Below, piece by piece: positions 1-7,547 of a stretch of DNA of 64,000 bases (position 1 is the stretch's first letter; each line of letters begins with the position of its first letter). Source of the stretch: DATFLL01 sp035267785 (GTDB lineage: Bacteria > Pseudomonadota > Gammaproteobacteria > DATFLL01); contig DATFLL010000042.1 in NCBI GenBank assembly GCA_035267785.1, positions 1-64,000 of the forward strand, read 5' to 3'. Under the pieces are notes generated by a model. It searched no databases. It was given only the letters and a program-made list of their open reading frames with translations, and was not told the DNA's origin. The position numbers and the translations under genes are program-made.

Positions 1-72
1 CTGCGGTGCTCGGCGGCGTCGAAGGGGGCAAAGAGGCGCCTCATCCAAGCGAGTAGGGTCACATTGCCTCTC

Positions 73-194
73 GCGAATTAATTCTTTTCCTCTGCGAGCT
101 CCGCGTCTCTGCGTCCTCTGTGTTCCTTTCCAGAGCGCCGAGGCGTGAGGCGAACCGCCCAGGGCGCCAGGGCCGTGGTACGCCATGGCTCGCT
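73..194. repeat. Dispersed cassette repeat, copy 1
   Basis: The copy runs from CGAATTAATT through a C/T-rich segment (CTCTGCG, CTCCGCG, CTCTGCGTC, CTCTGTG), then TTTCCAGAGCGCCG, then CCCAGGGCGCCAGGGCC, to GGTACGCCATGGCTCGCT. The same order of blocks recurs at 317-445 with few differences. The C/T part resembles CTCTGCG-type intergenic repeats seen in several bacterial genomes; that link is from memory. Confidence 0.8.
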
Positions 195-316
195 GCCGCC
201 CTCGGGGCGGAGTTGGCAGTATGCAGTCGTCAGTTGGCAGAGTGACGGCGTGAGGCATGCGACGTATGCATCGTCGTTGGCGTCCGGCGAGACCACGCGT
301 TGCGCCTTACCCTTCA

Positions 317-445
317 CGAATTGATTTGCTCTTCTCTGCGCTCTCCGCGTCTCTGCGTCCTCTGTGTTCCTTTCCAGAGCGCCGAAGCGTGAGGCGTGAG
401 GCGAACCGCCCAGGGCGCCAGGGCCGCGGTACGCCATGGCTCGCT
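317..445. repeat. Dispersed cassette repeat, copy 2
   Basis: Near-identical to copy 1 but longer. It has one extra GTGAGGC unit, so GCGTGAGGCGTGAGGCG replaces GCGTGAGGCG near 388-404. That 7-mer is the reverse complement of the unit forming the tandem array at 494-570. Confidence 0.8.
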
Positions 446-493
446 ACGGTGAATGCATGAGGCGCGCAATAAACGAAACCGCGGGTTATTTCT

Positions 494-570
494 CCTCACG
501 CCTCACGCCTCACGCCTCACGCCTCACACCTCACACCTCACACCTCACACCTCACACCTCACACCTCACG
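494..570. repeat. 7-bp tandem repeat, 11 units
   Basis: Eleven uninterrupted 7-bp units: four CCTCACG, six CCTCACA, then one CCTCACG, in perfect phase over 77 bp. The third cassette copy starts at its end. Confidence 0.92.
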
Positions 571-617
571 AATCGACTTTCTTCTCTGCATCCTCTGCGT
601 TTCTTTCCAGAGCGCCT
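569..617. repeat. Dispersed cassette repeat, partial copy 3
   Basis: A shortened copy: CGAATCGAC, then CTTCTCTGCATCCTCTGCG, then TTTCTTTCCAGAGCGCC. It lacks the GTGAGGC and CCAGGGCGCCAGGG parts present in copies 1 and 2. Confidence 0.7.
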
Positions 618-671
618 CTGCTGACCCAAGCCGTTCGGGATGTGCCGGGCTTTCTGACGGGGAGAGAAACG

Positions 672-712
672 CAAAAGGCCGGCACCCGTCCGAATGGACG
701 AATGCCGGCCTT
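672..712 (-). terminator. Rho-independent terminator of rhlE
   Basis: On the minus strand AAGGCCGGCA pairs with TGCCGGCCTT around an inner loop that can itself pair (GTCC/GGAC). It is followed by TTTTGCGTTTC. It lies just past the stop of the helicase gene. Confidence 0.75.
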
Positions 713-730
713 CGCAGTGACACTATCCGA

Positions 731-2032
731 CTAGCGCGTCGAGGCGTTGGAACGCCTCGGTCCACCCTTACGCGGCGCGTCGCCGGCACGCTTGTGTGCG
801 CCGCCGTTCGGACGGCCGCGCTGCTCGAAACGCGAATGACCGCGGTGGGGACGTTTCTTGCCGCGGTTGCCGTCGCGACCTTGGTCGACGCGAACCGGCC
901 GTTTGGGCTCGAAGCCCTCGACGCTGCTCGAGGCAATGCGGGTCTTGAGCAGGCGATTGATCGCGGCCAGTCGGCTGCCCTCTTCGGCGCAGACCAGGGA
1001 GATGGCCTCGCCGCTGTTGCCGCCGCGGCCCGTGCGCCCGATACGGTGCACGTAGTCCTCGGGATTGGTCGGCAGCTCGTAGTTGACCACGTGCGGCAGC
1101 TGGTGGATATCGATGCCGCGCGCGGCGACGTCGGTGGCAATCAGCGCCTGCACAGACTGGCGCTTGAAGGCGGCCAGGGCACGGCTGCGTTGCTGCTGGT
1201 TCTTGTCGCCGTGAATGGCGGCGGTGCGGATGCCGTCTCTTTCCAGATCGCGCGCAAGCCGGTCGGCGCCGAGCTTGGTGCGGGTAAAGACCAGCACCTG
1301 GCGCCAGGCGTTGGTATCAATGAGGTGCGCCAGCAGCTCGCGCTTGCGTCCCGCATCGACGAAGTACGCCGACTGGCTGACGGACTCGGCGGCCGCGTTC
1401 GGGCTGGCCGCCTCGATGAGCTTGGGGTGGTCGAGCAGTTCGTGGGCCAACGCCTTGATCGCGCGGGAGAAGGTCGCCGAGAACAGCAGCGTCTGACGCT
1501 TGTGCGGCAGTTCGCCGAGCAGGCGTTCGATGTCCGGCATGAAACCCATGTCCAGCATGCGATCGGCCTCGTCCAGGACGAACATCTGCACGGCGGACAG
1601 ATCGACCGTGCCGCGATCCAGGTGATCGATGAGTCGGCCCGGGGTCGCGACCAGCACATCGACGCCGGAGCGCAGGAACCGGATCTGCGGGCCGATCGGC
1701 ATACCGCCGTAGACCTCGGCGCAGCGCAGCGGGAGGTGGCGCCCGTAGGTACGAATGCTCTTGCCGACCTGGTCGGCCAGCTCACGGGTGGGCGCCAGCA
1801 CCAGCGCGCGGACGCGGCGCGGACCGCCGGTAGCGGTGGCCATGAGATTTTGCAGCATGGGCAGGGTAAAGGCCGCCGTCTTGCCGGTGCCGGTCTGGGC
1901 GCCGGCCATCAGGTCGTGGCCCGCGAGGACGGTGGGAATCGCCTCCGCCTGGATGGCGGACGGGGCATCGTAGCCCTGGTCGGAAATCGCGCGCAGCAGT
2001 TCGGCCGACAGGCCGAGAGAATCGAATGACAT
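731..2032 (-). CDS. rhlE: DEAD-box ATP-dependent RNA helicase, RhlE type
   Basis: A cytoplasmic ATP-dependent RNA helicase of 433 aa. Visible motifs in order are the Q motif region (residues about 22-33), Walker A GAQTGTGKT (44-52), PTRELA (81-86), DEAD (154-157), SAT (185-187) and HRIGRTGR near residue 330. The last ~55 residues are a disordered Arg/Lys/Gly-rich tail, as in RhlE-type helicases. The family unwinds short RNA duplexes in ribosome assembly and RNA decay. The ATG at 2032 is preceded by AGGAG at good spacing. A longer frame upstream to 2236 has no homology-like sequence and was not used. The gene is monocistronic with its own terminator. Confidence 0.93.
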   Translation of the reverse strand: MSFDSLGLSAELLRAISDQGYDAPSAIQAEAIPTVLAGHDLMAGAQTGTGKTAAFTLPMLQNLMATATGGPRRVRALVLAPTRELADQVGKSIRTYGRHLPLRCAEVYGGMPIGPQIRFLRSGVDVLVATPGRLIDHLDRGTVDLSAVQMFVLDEADRMLDMGFMPDIERLLGELPHKRQTLLFSATFSRAIKALAHELLDHPKLIEAASPNAAAESVSQSAYFVDAGRKRELLAHLIDTNAWRQVLVFTRTKLGADRLARDLERDGIRTAAIHGDKNQQQRSRALAAFKRQSVQALIATDVAARGIDIHQLPHVVNYELPTNPEDYVHRIGRTGRGGNSGEAISLVCAEEGSRLAAINRLLKTRIASSSVEGFEPKRPVRVDQGRDGNRGKKRPHRGHSRFEQRGRPNGGAHKRAGDAPRKGGPRRSNASTR

Positions 2033-2352
2033 GCAATAAGCTCCTGGTGACATATGCCAAGGCAGCCCGCAACCCACCGAAGGTGGGCGGACAGTGAGGT
2101 ATCGAGGTGTGCCTTGGCAGGAAACAGACCACGACCGGCTTGAGGTACCGGCCTGTGCAACGTCCAGGGAGCCGTCGTAATGCGGCTGGGATCTCGTCGG
2201 AGGGCGGTGAACCAAATGCTGAGCGGATAATAACACAATGCCGGCCCGTTACCCAGCACCGCGGTACGCCGGGCCGCACTCCTTGCCCGCCTTCTCCCCG
2301 GTCTCCCGATCCAACCCGTGCAGCGCGGACCGCGGAGACGGAAAGCCCGGCT
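2033..2352. other. Intergenic region upstream of rhlE
   Basis: This is 320 bp without a supportable gene. It holds the rhlE leader and the sequence downstream of the small lipoprotein gene. Confidence 0.5.
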
Positions 2353-2664
2353 TCACTGCCTGCCGCACGAGATACAGCCGGGCCGGGTGTCGAGCGTGAG
2401 CTTGGGAGTGTTTCCGGTCAACGACTCGGTCGTGTGGCGCCCGGGCGCCATGCCCCACATGAAACAGGCCCTCGGACCCGCCTGGCCCGTGGATTTGCCG
2501 CCGACGGAAACCGCCGTCTGGATACCGCCGCCGAAATTAGCACTGCGATACCGCTCAACCCCGGACTCGTCCGCCGGAGCCTGAAACTCTTGGGCCGCCG
2601 CGTCCTGTTGGTTGCTGGCCGTGGGAATGCTGGCACACCCGCCCATCCCCAACAGGACGGTCAA
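2353..2664 (-). CDS. Small putative lipoprotein
   Basis: A possible lipoprotein of about 103 aa, not recognised. The sequence shows a hydrophobic run ending in a lipobox-like LLGMGGC, followed by a Gln/Ala-rich linker and a short glycine-rich domain. The TTG at 2664 leaves only nine residues before the cysteine, too short for a normal signal. The frame stays open upstream, and a CTG at 2685 would give a normal signal sequence (MQRRVLALTV...) with AGGGA about 14 nt before it. The start is therefore uncertain. It could be a surface-attached lipoprotein or a remnant. Confidence 0.45.
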   Translation of the reverse strand: MTVLLGMGGCASIPTASNQQDAAAQEFQAPADESGVERYRSANFGGGIQTAVSVGGKSTGQAGPRACFMWGMAPGRHTTESLTGNTPKLTLDTRPGCISCGRQ

Positions 2665-3112
2665 CGCGAGTACCCGGCGCTGCAGCGGCGGTCTGCGTTC
2701 CCTATTTCGCCGCGCCCGTTGTTTCCATTATATTTTGTATGGATATTTCAGGTACCTGCCCGCGATTGGCCAAGGCCCCGAGCCCTGTGCACCTCGACGG
2801 TCACTCGGCGCACAATAAAAAGAGTATCTATTCTACCTCTTAATGGATATGGCGCCCGGGCTGCAGAAAAGGCGAAAAGACGAGTAGGCGACGACGGAGA
2901 CGGGCGTCGCGGTCCTCTTTGTCGAATCGCCCCGAACGTGGGCCGTGGCAAGTCGCGGCCCCTGACGAGGTGAAGGGCCGGTTGCCGGTCGGACGCTTGA
3001 CCCGGATCAAGGCGCCCGTCGCAGCGCTCCCACCATCTTGATCCGGTAAGCAGGTCACGCCGTGCGGCGCGCCCGGCGACCTACGTCGACACACCAAGAG
3101 AGGAGACGGTGA
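2665..3112. other. Intergenic region upstream of the DsrC-like gene
   Basis: About 450 bp without a gene. It includes an A/T-rich patch around 2720-2760 that may hold divergent promoters for the lipoprotein and the DsrC-like gene. No clear -35/-10 pair was assigned. Confidence 0.5.
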
Positions 3113-3439
3113 ATGGATCCGAACAGCACCAGCGAGATACTGCGTGACGAAGAAGGATTTCTCATCGAGCCCGAGGATTGGAGCGAAGCGGTGGCCGAAG
3201 AGCTCGCTGCGGAGTGCGGGCTGACCCTCACGCCCGATCACTGGGATGTTATTCGATTCATGCGGGACCACTACGACGAGCACCGCGTCGCCGTCGATGC
3301 CCGTTTCGTGATCAAATACCTGTCCGAGACCAAGGGTGCGGGCCGGAATTATCTGTTCGAGCTCTTCCCTTACGGCTACGTCCAGCAGACCTGCAAGATC
3401 GCCGGCATGAGGCGCCCGCGCGCCTGGAGCGTGGGTTAG
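3113..3439 (+). CDS. TusE/DsrC/DsvC-family sulfur carrier-like protein
   Basis: A 108-aa cytoplasmic protein with the DsrC/TusE fold. Family features are the GFL...WSEAVAEELA start, LTPDHWDVIRFMRDHY in the middle and FPYGYVQQTCKIAGM near the end. Family members carry persulfide on a penultimate C-terminal cysteine (CysA); DsrC proper has a second one (CysB) about ten residues earlier. Here the CysB position is cysteine (QTCKIAG), but the C-terminus is RRPRAWSVG with no cysteine at all. It therefore cannot act as a standard TusE or DsrC. Related proteins lacking carrier cysteines have been proposed to be regulatory. No dsrAB or tus genes are nearby. An AGAGAGGAG ribosome binding site supports the ATG. 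Confidence 0.85.
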   Translation: MDPNSTSEILRDEEGFLIEPEDWSEAVAEELAAECGLTLTPDHWDVIRFMRDHYDEHRVAVDARFVIKYLSETKGAGRNYLFELFPYGYVQQTCKIAGMRRPRAWSVG

Positions 3440-3532
3440 CCGCCCACCGTGCGGGCATCGCGCGTCTTCTTTCGGAAACCGATTGGCTCCGAATCGCCCG
3501 TTATGCTCCCACTATAAATAACGCCTAAAGCG

Positions 3533-4498
3533 CTATCGGCGCACGGCGTTGGCCAGGTCGCGCTGGCCGTCAAAACGGCGCCGGTGAGGGTCGGGACTGA
3601 CGCGCCTGATATACACCGCGGCGACACGGTCGGGATAGCGGGTCTGAATGTCGTGGTAGGTCTCGGGGTCCTGTTCGCCGTCATCGCCGACGAGAACGAA
3701 TTTCACCCGCGGCAGGCGCCGCAGCAACTCTTCGATGTGCGCGACCTTGTAGGCCCGCTGGTCGAACAGCGGCTCGCCACTGGCATCGTCGGTCACCTTC
3801 TTGGTGATCAGGACGCCCCGGGGGAAACCGGCATGGTCGAGAAACTCTTGAATGTTGCGCGACAGCTGGCGCGGCGAGGCGGACAGATAGAAAATCGGCG
3901 CGGACGCGGCATGCGGGTTTTTCGCCGCCAGCTGCCGGTAGAAACCCGCCACGCCCGGCACGGCCTTGCGCTGCAGCGGATTCTTGAGAAACGTATTTTC
4001 GAGCAGCTCCGACTTGTCGGTGACGTCCGAGACCAGAATCGTGTCGTCGACGTCGGAGATGATGCCCAGGGTATTGTCCTCGGGCACGAACAACACGTCG
4101 CCGCGGCCCACGGCCTTACCGGCGCGCACGCTCACCGTCCGCCAGCCGGTGGCCGTATCCGGCGGCACCGTTGCCTCCACCCGAAAATAGCCCTCGTCAT
4201 CGCTGACGGCCGACCAGTGCCGATCGCCCATGGCGGCCGTGACCGATACGTCTTCCTGTTCGTCGTTCACCAACCGGCCCAGCGTGCGCCATAAGTTGCG
4301 CCACCAACCATCTGACTTGCGCGGCTTCGCCGCATCGCGGGCCTCAATGACCCGGCCCTCGAGCACGACGCTCCCGTGGTAGCCAAAGGCGGGATAGACG
4401 ACGACCGACAGCTTATCGGCGGGCAGCGCGGCCGCAGACCACAACAGAGCCGCCGCCCAAAGCCATCCCGCAAACCGCGCCCGGCGTGCGATGCTCAT
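3533..4498 (-). CDS. APP1-family (DUF2183) phosphatase-like protein
   Basis: A 321-aa protein with an N-terminal signal-like hydrophobic segment (about 8-27), a beta-rich region (30-135) and a C-terminal HAD-like phosphatase domain. The DVDDT motif at 149-153 is the HAD nucleophile/acid pair. YLSASPRQL and VLVGDDGEQDPE supply the later phosphate- and metal-binding motifs. DUF2183 proteins resemble yeast App1, a phosphatidate phosphatase, so a lipid phosphatase at the membrane or in the periplasm is plausible but not shown. It converges with the DsrC-like gene and lies 37 bp downstream of the DUF202 gene, so the two are probably co-transcribed. Confidence 0.85.
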   Translation of the reverse strand: MSIARRARFAGWLWAAALLWSAAALPADKLSVVVYPAFGYHGSVVLEGRVIEARDAAKPRKSDGWWRNLWRTLGRLVNDEQEDVSVTAAMGDRHWSAVSDDEGYFRVEATVPPDTATGWRTVSVRAGKAVGRGDVLFVPEDNTLGIISDVDDTILVSDVTDKSELLENTFLKNPLQRKAVPGVAGFYRQLAAKNPHAASAPIFYLSASPRQLSRNIQEFLDHAGFPRGVLITKKVTDDASGEPLFDQRAYKVAHIEELLRRLPRVKFVLVGDDGEQDPETYHDIQTRYPDRVAAVYIRRVSPDPHRRRFDGQRDLANAVRR

Positions 4499-4535
4499 TC
4501 GCGCCCGCCCGGCCGCTTGGCTGCGTGCAGCGCCA

Positions 4536-4940
4536 TCAGTCGCTGAACGTCAGGAGAAACCACGCCACCACGAAGCCCAGCAGCGAAATGACGGCCGTAA
4601 AGACGACGCCCATGAATATCCCGTGACCCGGCCGCGTGGCGTGGTCGTGTCGATAGGAACTGGCAAATCGCCAATAGCGCAGGGCCGCTACCAGGGCCAT
4701 GACCGCGCCCACCAGTACCAGGATAGTGCCCGCCCAGAACGAGAAGGCCTTGGGGTGGTGGACGGCCCCGGCGTGCGGCGCAATTTGGCGCAGCACCAGG
4801 CCGAAGCGATCGATGACGAACCCCAGCGCCATCAGCCCGAGGGCGGTACGCACCCAGGCCATGAGGGTGCGCTCGGCGGCGAAGTACACCAGACGGCGAG
4901 CCGCCGTAATCTGCTCGTTCGTGGGCTCGTGATCTGCCAT
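4536..4940 (-). CDS. DUF202 (YidH-like) inner-membrane protein
   Basis: A 134-aa membrane protein with three predicted helices. The DUF202 signature AAERTLMAWVRTALGLMALGF covers the first helix; the others lie near residues 70-90 and 110-130. Bacterial YidH/YidG proteins have no established function. The ATG at 4940 is preceded by GGGAGG six bases upstream. An in-frame GTG 15 bases earlier lacks such a site, so the ATG was chosen. It probably forms an operon with the APP1-like gene. Confidence 0.87.
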   Translation of the reverse strand: MADHEPTNEQITAARRLVYFAAERTLMAWVRTALGLMALGFVIDRFGLVLRQIAPHAGAVHHPKAFSFWAGTILVLVGAVMALVAALRYWRFASSYRHDHATRPGHGIFMGVVFTAVISLLGFVVAWFLLTFSD

Positions 4941-5279
4941 CTCGTCCTCCCTCACGCGAATGGGCGCCGTTTATCGGGTGCGCCGCGGGCGGCGACGACG
5001 ACCATCATAGTACAGCTATACCGAATGGGGCTAATGGCACATGCCGTGGTGCAAATGATCCGTGCACACGGTGCCCGCGGCGCGTTTTGGCCAGCGCCAG
5101 GACGCGGGTGCGCGTAAAGCGCGTTGTACGGGGCCGCGCGGGCGCACGCCTGTCTTGCGCCTTGCGCCTATCCTGGCACGAAATCTGCGGGATTACGGGT
5201 GCCCCGTCGCGGCCGCGAGGGCTTCGGCGCTCGTGGTCCGACACTCGAAATACCAACTTGAATACAGGAGGAATCAACC
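4941..5279. other. Intergenic region between divergent genes
   Basis: This is 339 bp between the DUF202 gene and the three-repeat membrane protein. It must contain promoters for both directions, but no high-quality -35/-10 pair, RNA or repeat was recognised. Confidence 0.45.
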
Positions 5280-5939
5280 ATGGCTACCATGTCACCTACG
5301 GAACGCCGGCATGTCGCCGAGTCCGTTGCGACCGGTTCGACCGCCGAGATAATCGGCGGCGTTGCTGCCGTCGTACTGGCTATCCTCGGACTGGCCAACG
5401 TCGCGCCCGGCTTTATGCTGACCATCGCGACCATCGCCGTCGGCGCCGCGCTGGTTTTCGAGGGCGGCGCGCTCGCGGCCGAGTATTCCAAAATACTCTC
5501 CAGTACGGCCGAAACCACGCTCCAGAGCACGGAGGTCGGCGGCGGTATGACCGCGGAGATGATGGGCGGGATCGCCGGGATCGTACTCGGTATCCTGGCC
5601 CTCCTCGGTCTGGATACCATGACGCTGTCGGCGTCCGCCCTCATCGTATTTGGTGCGACGCTTGCCGTGAGCGCCGGGATGACCTCCCGACTCAACGAGC
5701 TCAAGATCAAGGCTTCGGACGCCCATGAAACCGCACAGAAGGTGGCCCACGAGGCCGTGACGGCTGCGGCCGACACGCAGGTCCTCGTCGGCGTCGCCGC
5801 AGCGGTCCTGGGCATACTGGCCCTGGTCGGCATCGCTCCGATGCCGCTGGCGCTGATTGGCCTGTTGGCCGTTGGTGCTTCCGTGTTGCTGAGCGGCAGC
5901 GCGGTCGGCGGACGCCTGCTGGCGATGTTCCGCCGCTAA
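5280..5939 (+). CDS. Membrane protein made of three internal repeats
   Basis: A 219-aa protein of unknown function. It consists of three similar blocks, about residues 21-64, 91-133 and 166-210. Each starts with a short polar stretch (AEI, AEM, DTQ), then a G-rich helix of the form GGVAAVVLAILGL, a short turn with Pro, Asp or Asn, and a second hydrophobic helix. The result is six membrane segments as three hairpins, joined by charged linkers such as NELKIKASDAHETAQ. The ATG has a strong CAGGAGGA site. It is monocistronic, with a strong terminator at 6031. Confidence 0.85.
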   Translation: MATMSPTERRHVAESVATGSTAEIIGGVAAVVLAILGLANVAPGFMLTIATIAVGAALVFEGGALAAEYSKILSSTAETTLQSTEVGGGMTAEMMGGIAGIVLGILALLGLDTMTLSASALIVFGATLAVSAGMTSRLNELKIKASDAHETAQKVAHEAVTAAADTQVLVGVAAAVLGILALVGIAPMPLALIGLLAVGASVLLSGSAVGGRLLAMFRR

Positions 5940-6030
5940 GGTATACGGCAAGAGACCCGATAGGTGCCGGCGCGCGGGCAGGCGCGATTGCCCCGCTTGT
6001 CCGGCTACCTCAGGGGGCACCGAATACACG

Positions 6031-6067
6031 AAGGGCCCGCCGGCGTGCCGCCGGCGGGCCCTTTTTT
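6031..6067 (+). terminator. Strong Rho-independent terminator
   Basis: GGGCCCGCCGGCG and its complement form a 12-13 bp G/C stem around a short TGCC-type loop, followed by TTTTTT. It closes the membrane protein gene. The stem may also stop transcription arriving from the lipocalin side. Confidence 0.9.
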
Positions 6068-6105
6068 CACGCGCCGATGCGTCGGAAAACGAGGCGGCCC
6101 TATCC

Positions 6106-6663
6106 TCAACGTGCACCCGACGTCTGCGCCTGATCCACATGGATGAGTGCGTCGGTATCGAATGCGAGCGCACGCGCCTGTTCGGTAAGCCGCGCGAGCG
6201 TGGAGGCGTCCAGGTACGGACGGCGGGCCAGTATCCAAAGGTAAGAGCGGTTCGGCCCGCAGACCACGGCATAGGTATAGGGGCCCTGCGATGCCTGACC
6301 GCCAAGGGCGATGATGTTGTAGCTGCTGTAAAAAGGCCCAAAGAAGGAAACCTTGAGTCGGCCCTGTCCCGGCTTGCCGATCAGATAGGCCTTGCCCACC
6401 GCCTCGCGCCATTCGCCGGCCGCGGCATCGTAGCCACGATTGACGACGCGGATGCCGTCGTCCTTGCGCAGGGTGTACGTAGCGGTGACGCGGCTCAAGC
6501 CGCGTTCGAAGGAATGATCGAGCCGGGCGATTTCGTACCAGCGCCCGAGGTAGCGGTGGACATCGAAATCATCGACGGCCTTGACCCCGGGGGGCAGACC
6601 CGTGCAGCCAGCGGCCGCCAGGGTGAGGAGGCAAACGAGGGTCAGGCGAAGACAGGCCCTCAC
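6106..6663 (-). CDS. Lipocalin-family lipoprotein (Blc-like)
   Basis: A 185-aa outer-membrane lipocalin. The GTG at 6663 gives a lipoprotein signal ending LLTLAAAGC. The lipocalin signature YLGRWYEIARLDHSF follows, and the rest of the barrel includes YLWILARRP near the end. Bacterial Blc-type lipocalins bind lysophospholipids or fatty acids and act in membrane maintenance. An in-frame TTG at 6705 would add 14 residues before the signal and has no ribosome binding site. It is the last gene of a minus-strand group after the RND pump genes. A second lipocalin lies at 42804-43325. Confidence 0.87.
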   Translation of the reverse strand: MRACLRLTLVCLLTLAAAGCTGLPPGVKAVDDFDVHRYLGRWYEIARLDHSFERGLSRVTATYTLRKDDGIRVVNRGYDAAAGEWREAVGKAYLIGKPGQGRLKVSFFGPFYSSYNIIALGGQASQGPYTYAVVCGPNRSYLWILARRPYLDASTLARLTEQARALAFDTDALIHVDQAQTSGAR

Positions 6664-6741
6664 CCGCCCCGGGCCCCCTGCGTCACGACACGTAGCCGGC
6701 GCCAAGACGATGGGGTCCGGAAGGGGGAGGGAGGCGATCCG

Positions 6742-7404
6742 TTACTTGGACTGTCCTTGCTTGGCCTGCGTCATGATGGAGCGGCGGATCTTGATGAGCT
6801 CCTGCTGGCGCTTCTGCACCGTCGCGATCAGGTCATTGGTCGACGGGTCCTGCTTGTTCATGGCGGCGATCACGGCCTGGCCGAGATCATGGCGGGCCTT
6901 CTGGACCTTCTTGTCCTGCATTGCCTGACCCTGCGCCTTGCGCAGCTCGATGACCTTGGTCTGGAAATCCTGAGCCAGCTTTTGCCGCTGGTCCTTGGGC
7001 GTTTTCTTGTCCTTGAGCTTGTCTCGCAGCGCCTTCAGCTCGGCAATGTTCTTTTTCGCATCGTAGCCGTTCTTCTTCATGGTCTTGGCGACCAGATCAC
7101 CGAAGGCCTTACGCTGCTTGACCAGCTCGGGATGCTTCTTCAGGGTCTGGGCCTGAATCTTGTTCAGCTTGTTGCGCGCCTGGGTCAGATCCTGACGGGC
7201 CTTCTGGAACTCCTCGAACTGCTTCTTCTGCGCGGGGCTCATCGCCTGCGGATTGACGCCCCGATGCGGCGCCTGCATTGGTGGATGGGCGGCGCCCTGT
7301 GCAGGGCCCGGACCGGCGGCCTGCGCGGGAGCGATCGACACCGCGGCGCTCAGCGCAATGGCGGCGGCGGAAAATAGGGTTCTATGTCCTTGAAAATGCT
7401 TCAT
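6742..7404 (-). CDS. Periplasmic helical (coiled-coil) protein
   Basis: A 220-aa secreted protein, not assigned to a family. A signal peptide ends near APAQAA (residue 30), then a Pro/His-rich linker to about 55, then long Lys/Gln-rich helices with heptad-like spacing to the end and no cysteines. The look is that of small periplasmic chaperones such as Spy/CpxP, but the LTxxQ motif is not clearly present. It starts about 140 bp downstream of the RND pump gene. The start at 7404 is the ATG directly before the signal peptide. Confidence 0.72.
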   Translation of the reverse strand: MKHFQGHRTLFSAAAIALSAAVSIAPAQAAGPGPAQGAAHPPMQAPHRGVNPQAMSPAQKKQFEEFQKARQDLTQARNKLNKIQAQTLKKHPELVKQRKAFGDLVAKTMKKNGYDAKKNIAELKALRDKLKDKKTPKDQRQKLAQDFQTKVIELRKAQGQAMQDKKVQKARHDLGQAVIAAMNKQDPSTNDLIATVQKRQQELIKIRRSIMTQAKQGQSK

Positions 7405-7547
7405 TACTGTAACCTGTGCTTGGGATTGGGAATGGGATGCCTGGATGGTATCGGCCAAGAGTAACAGCGCTACCCGGTCATTTGTCAAATGCACGCTCGG
7501 CATTACTGACAACCCCGCGGGGCGTGCGTTCCCGGCGCCCGCCACCG

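Larger units (their letters stand above)
1..730. other. Gene-free repeat-rich stretch
   Basis: No convincing gene is seen. Open frames here are made of low-complexity repeats and have no ribosome binding site. The stretch is dominated by a C/T-rich cassette present three times and by a 7-bp tandem array, followed by the terminator of the helicase gene. Confidence 0.75.

Noticed and set aside
494..570. CRISPR-like array of short repeats
   Set aside because: The units are 7 bp with no spacers, so this is a simple tandem repeat.
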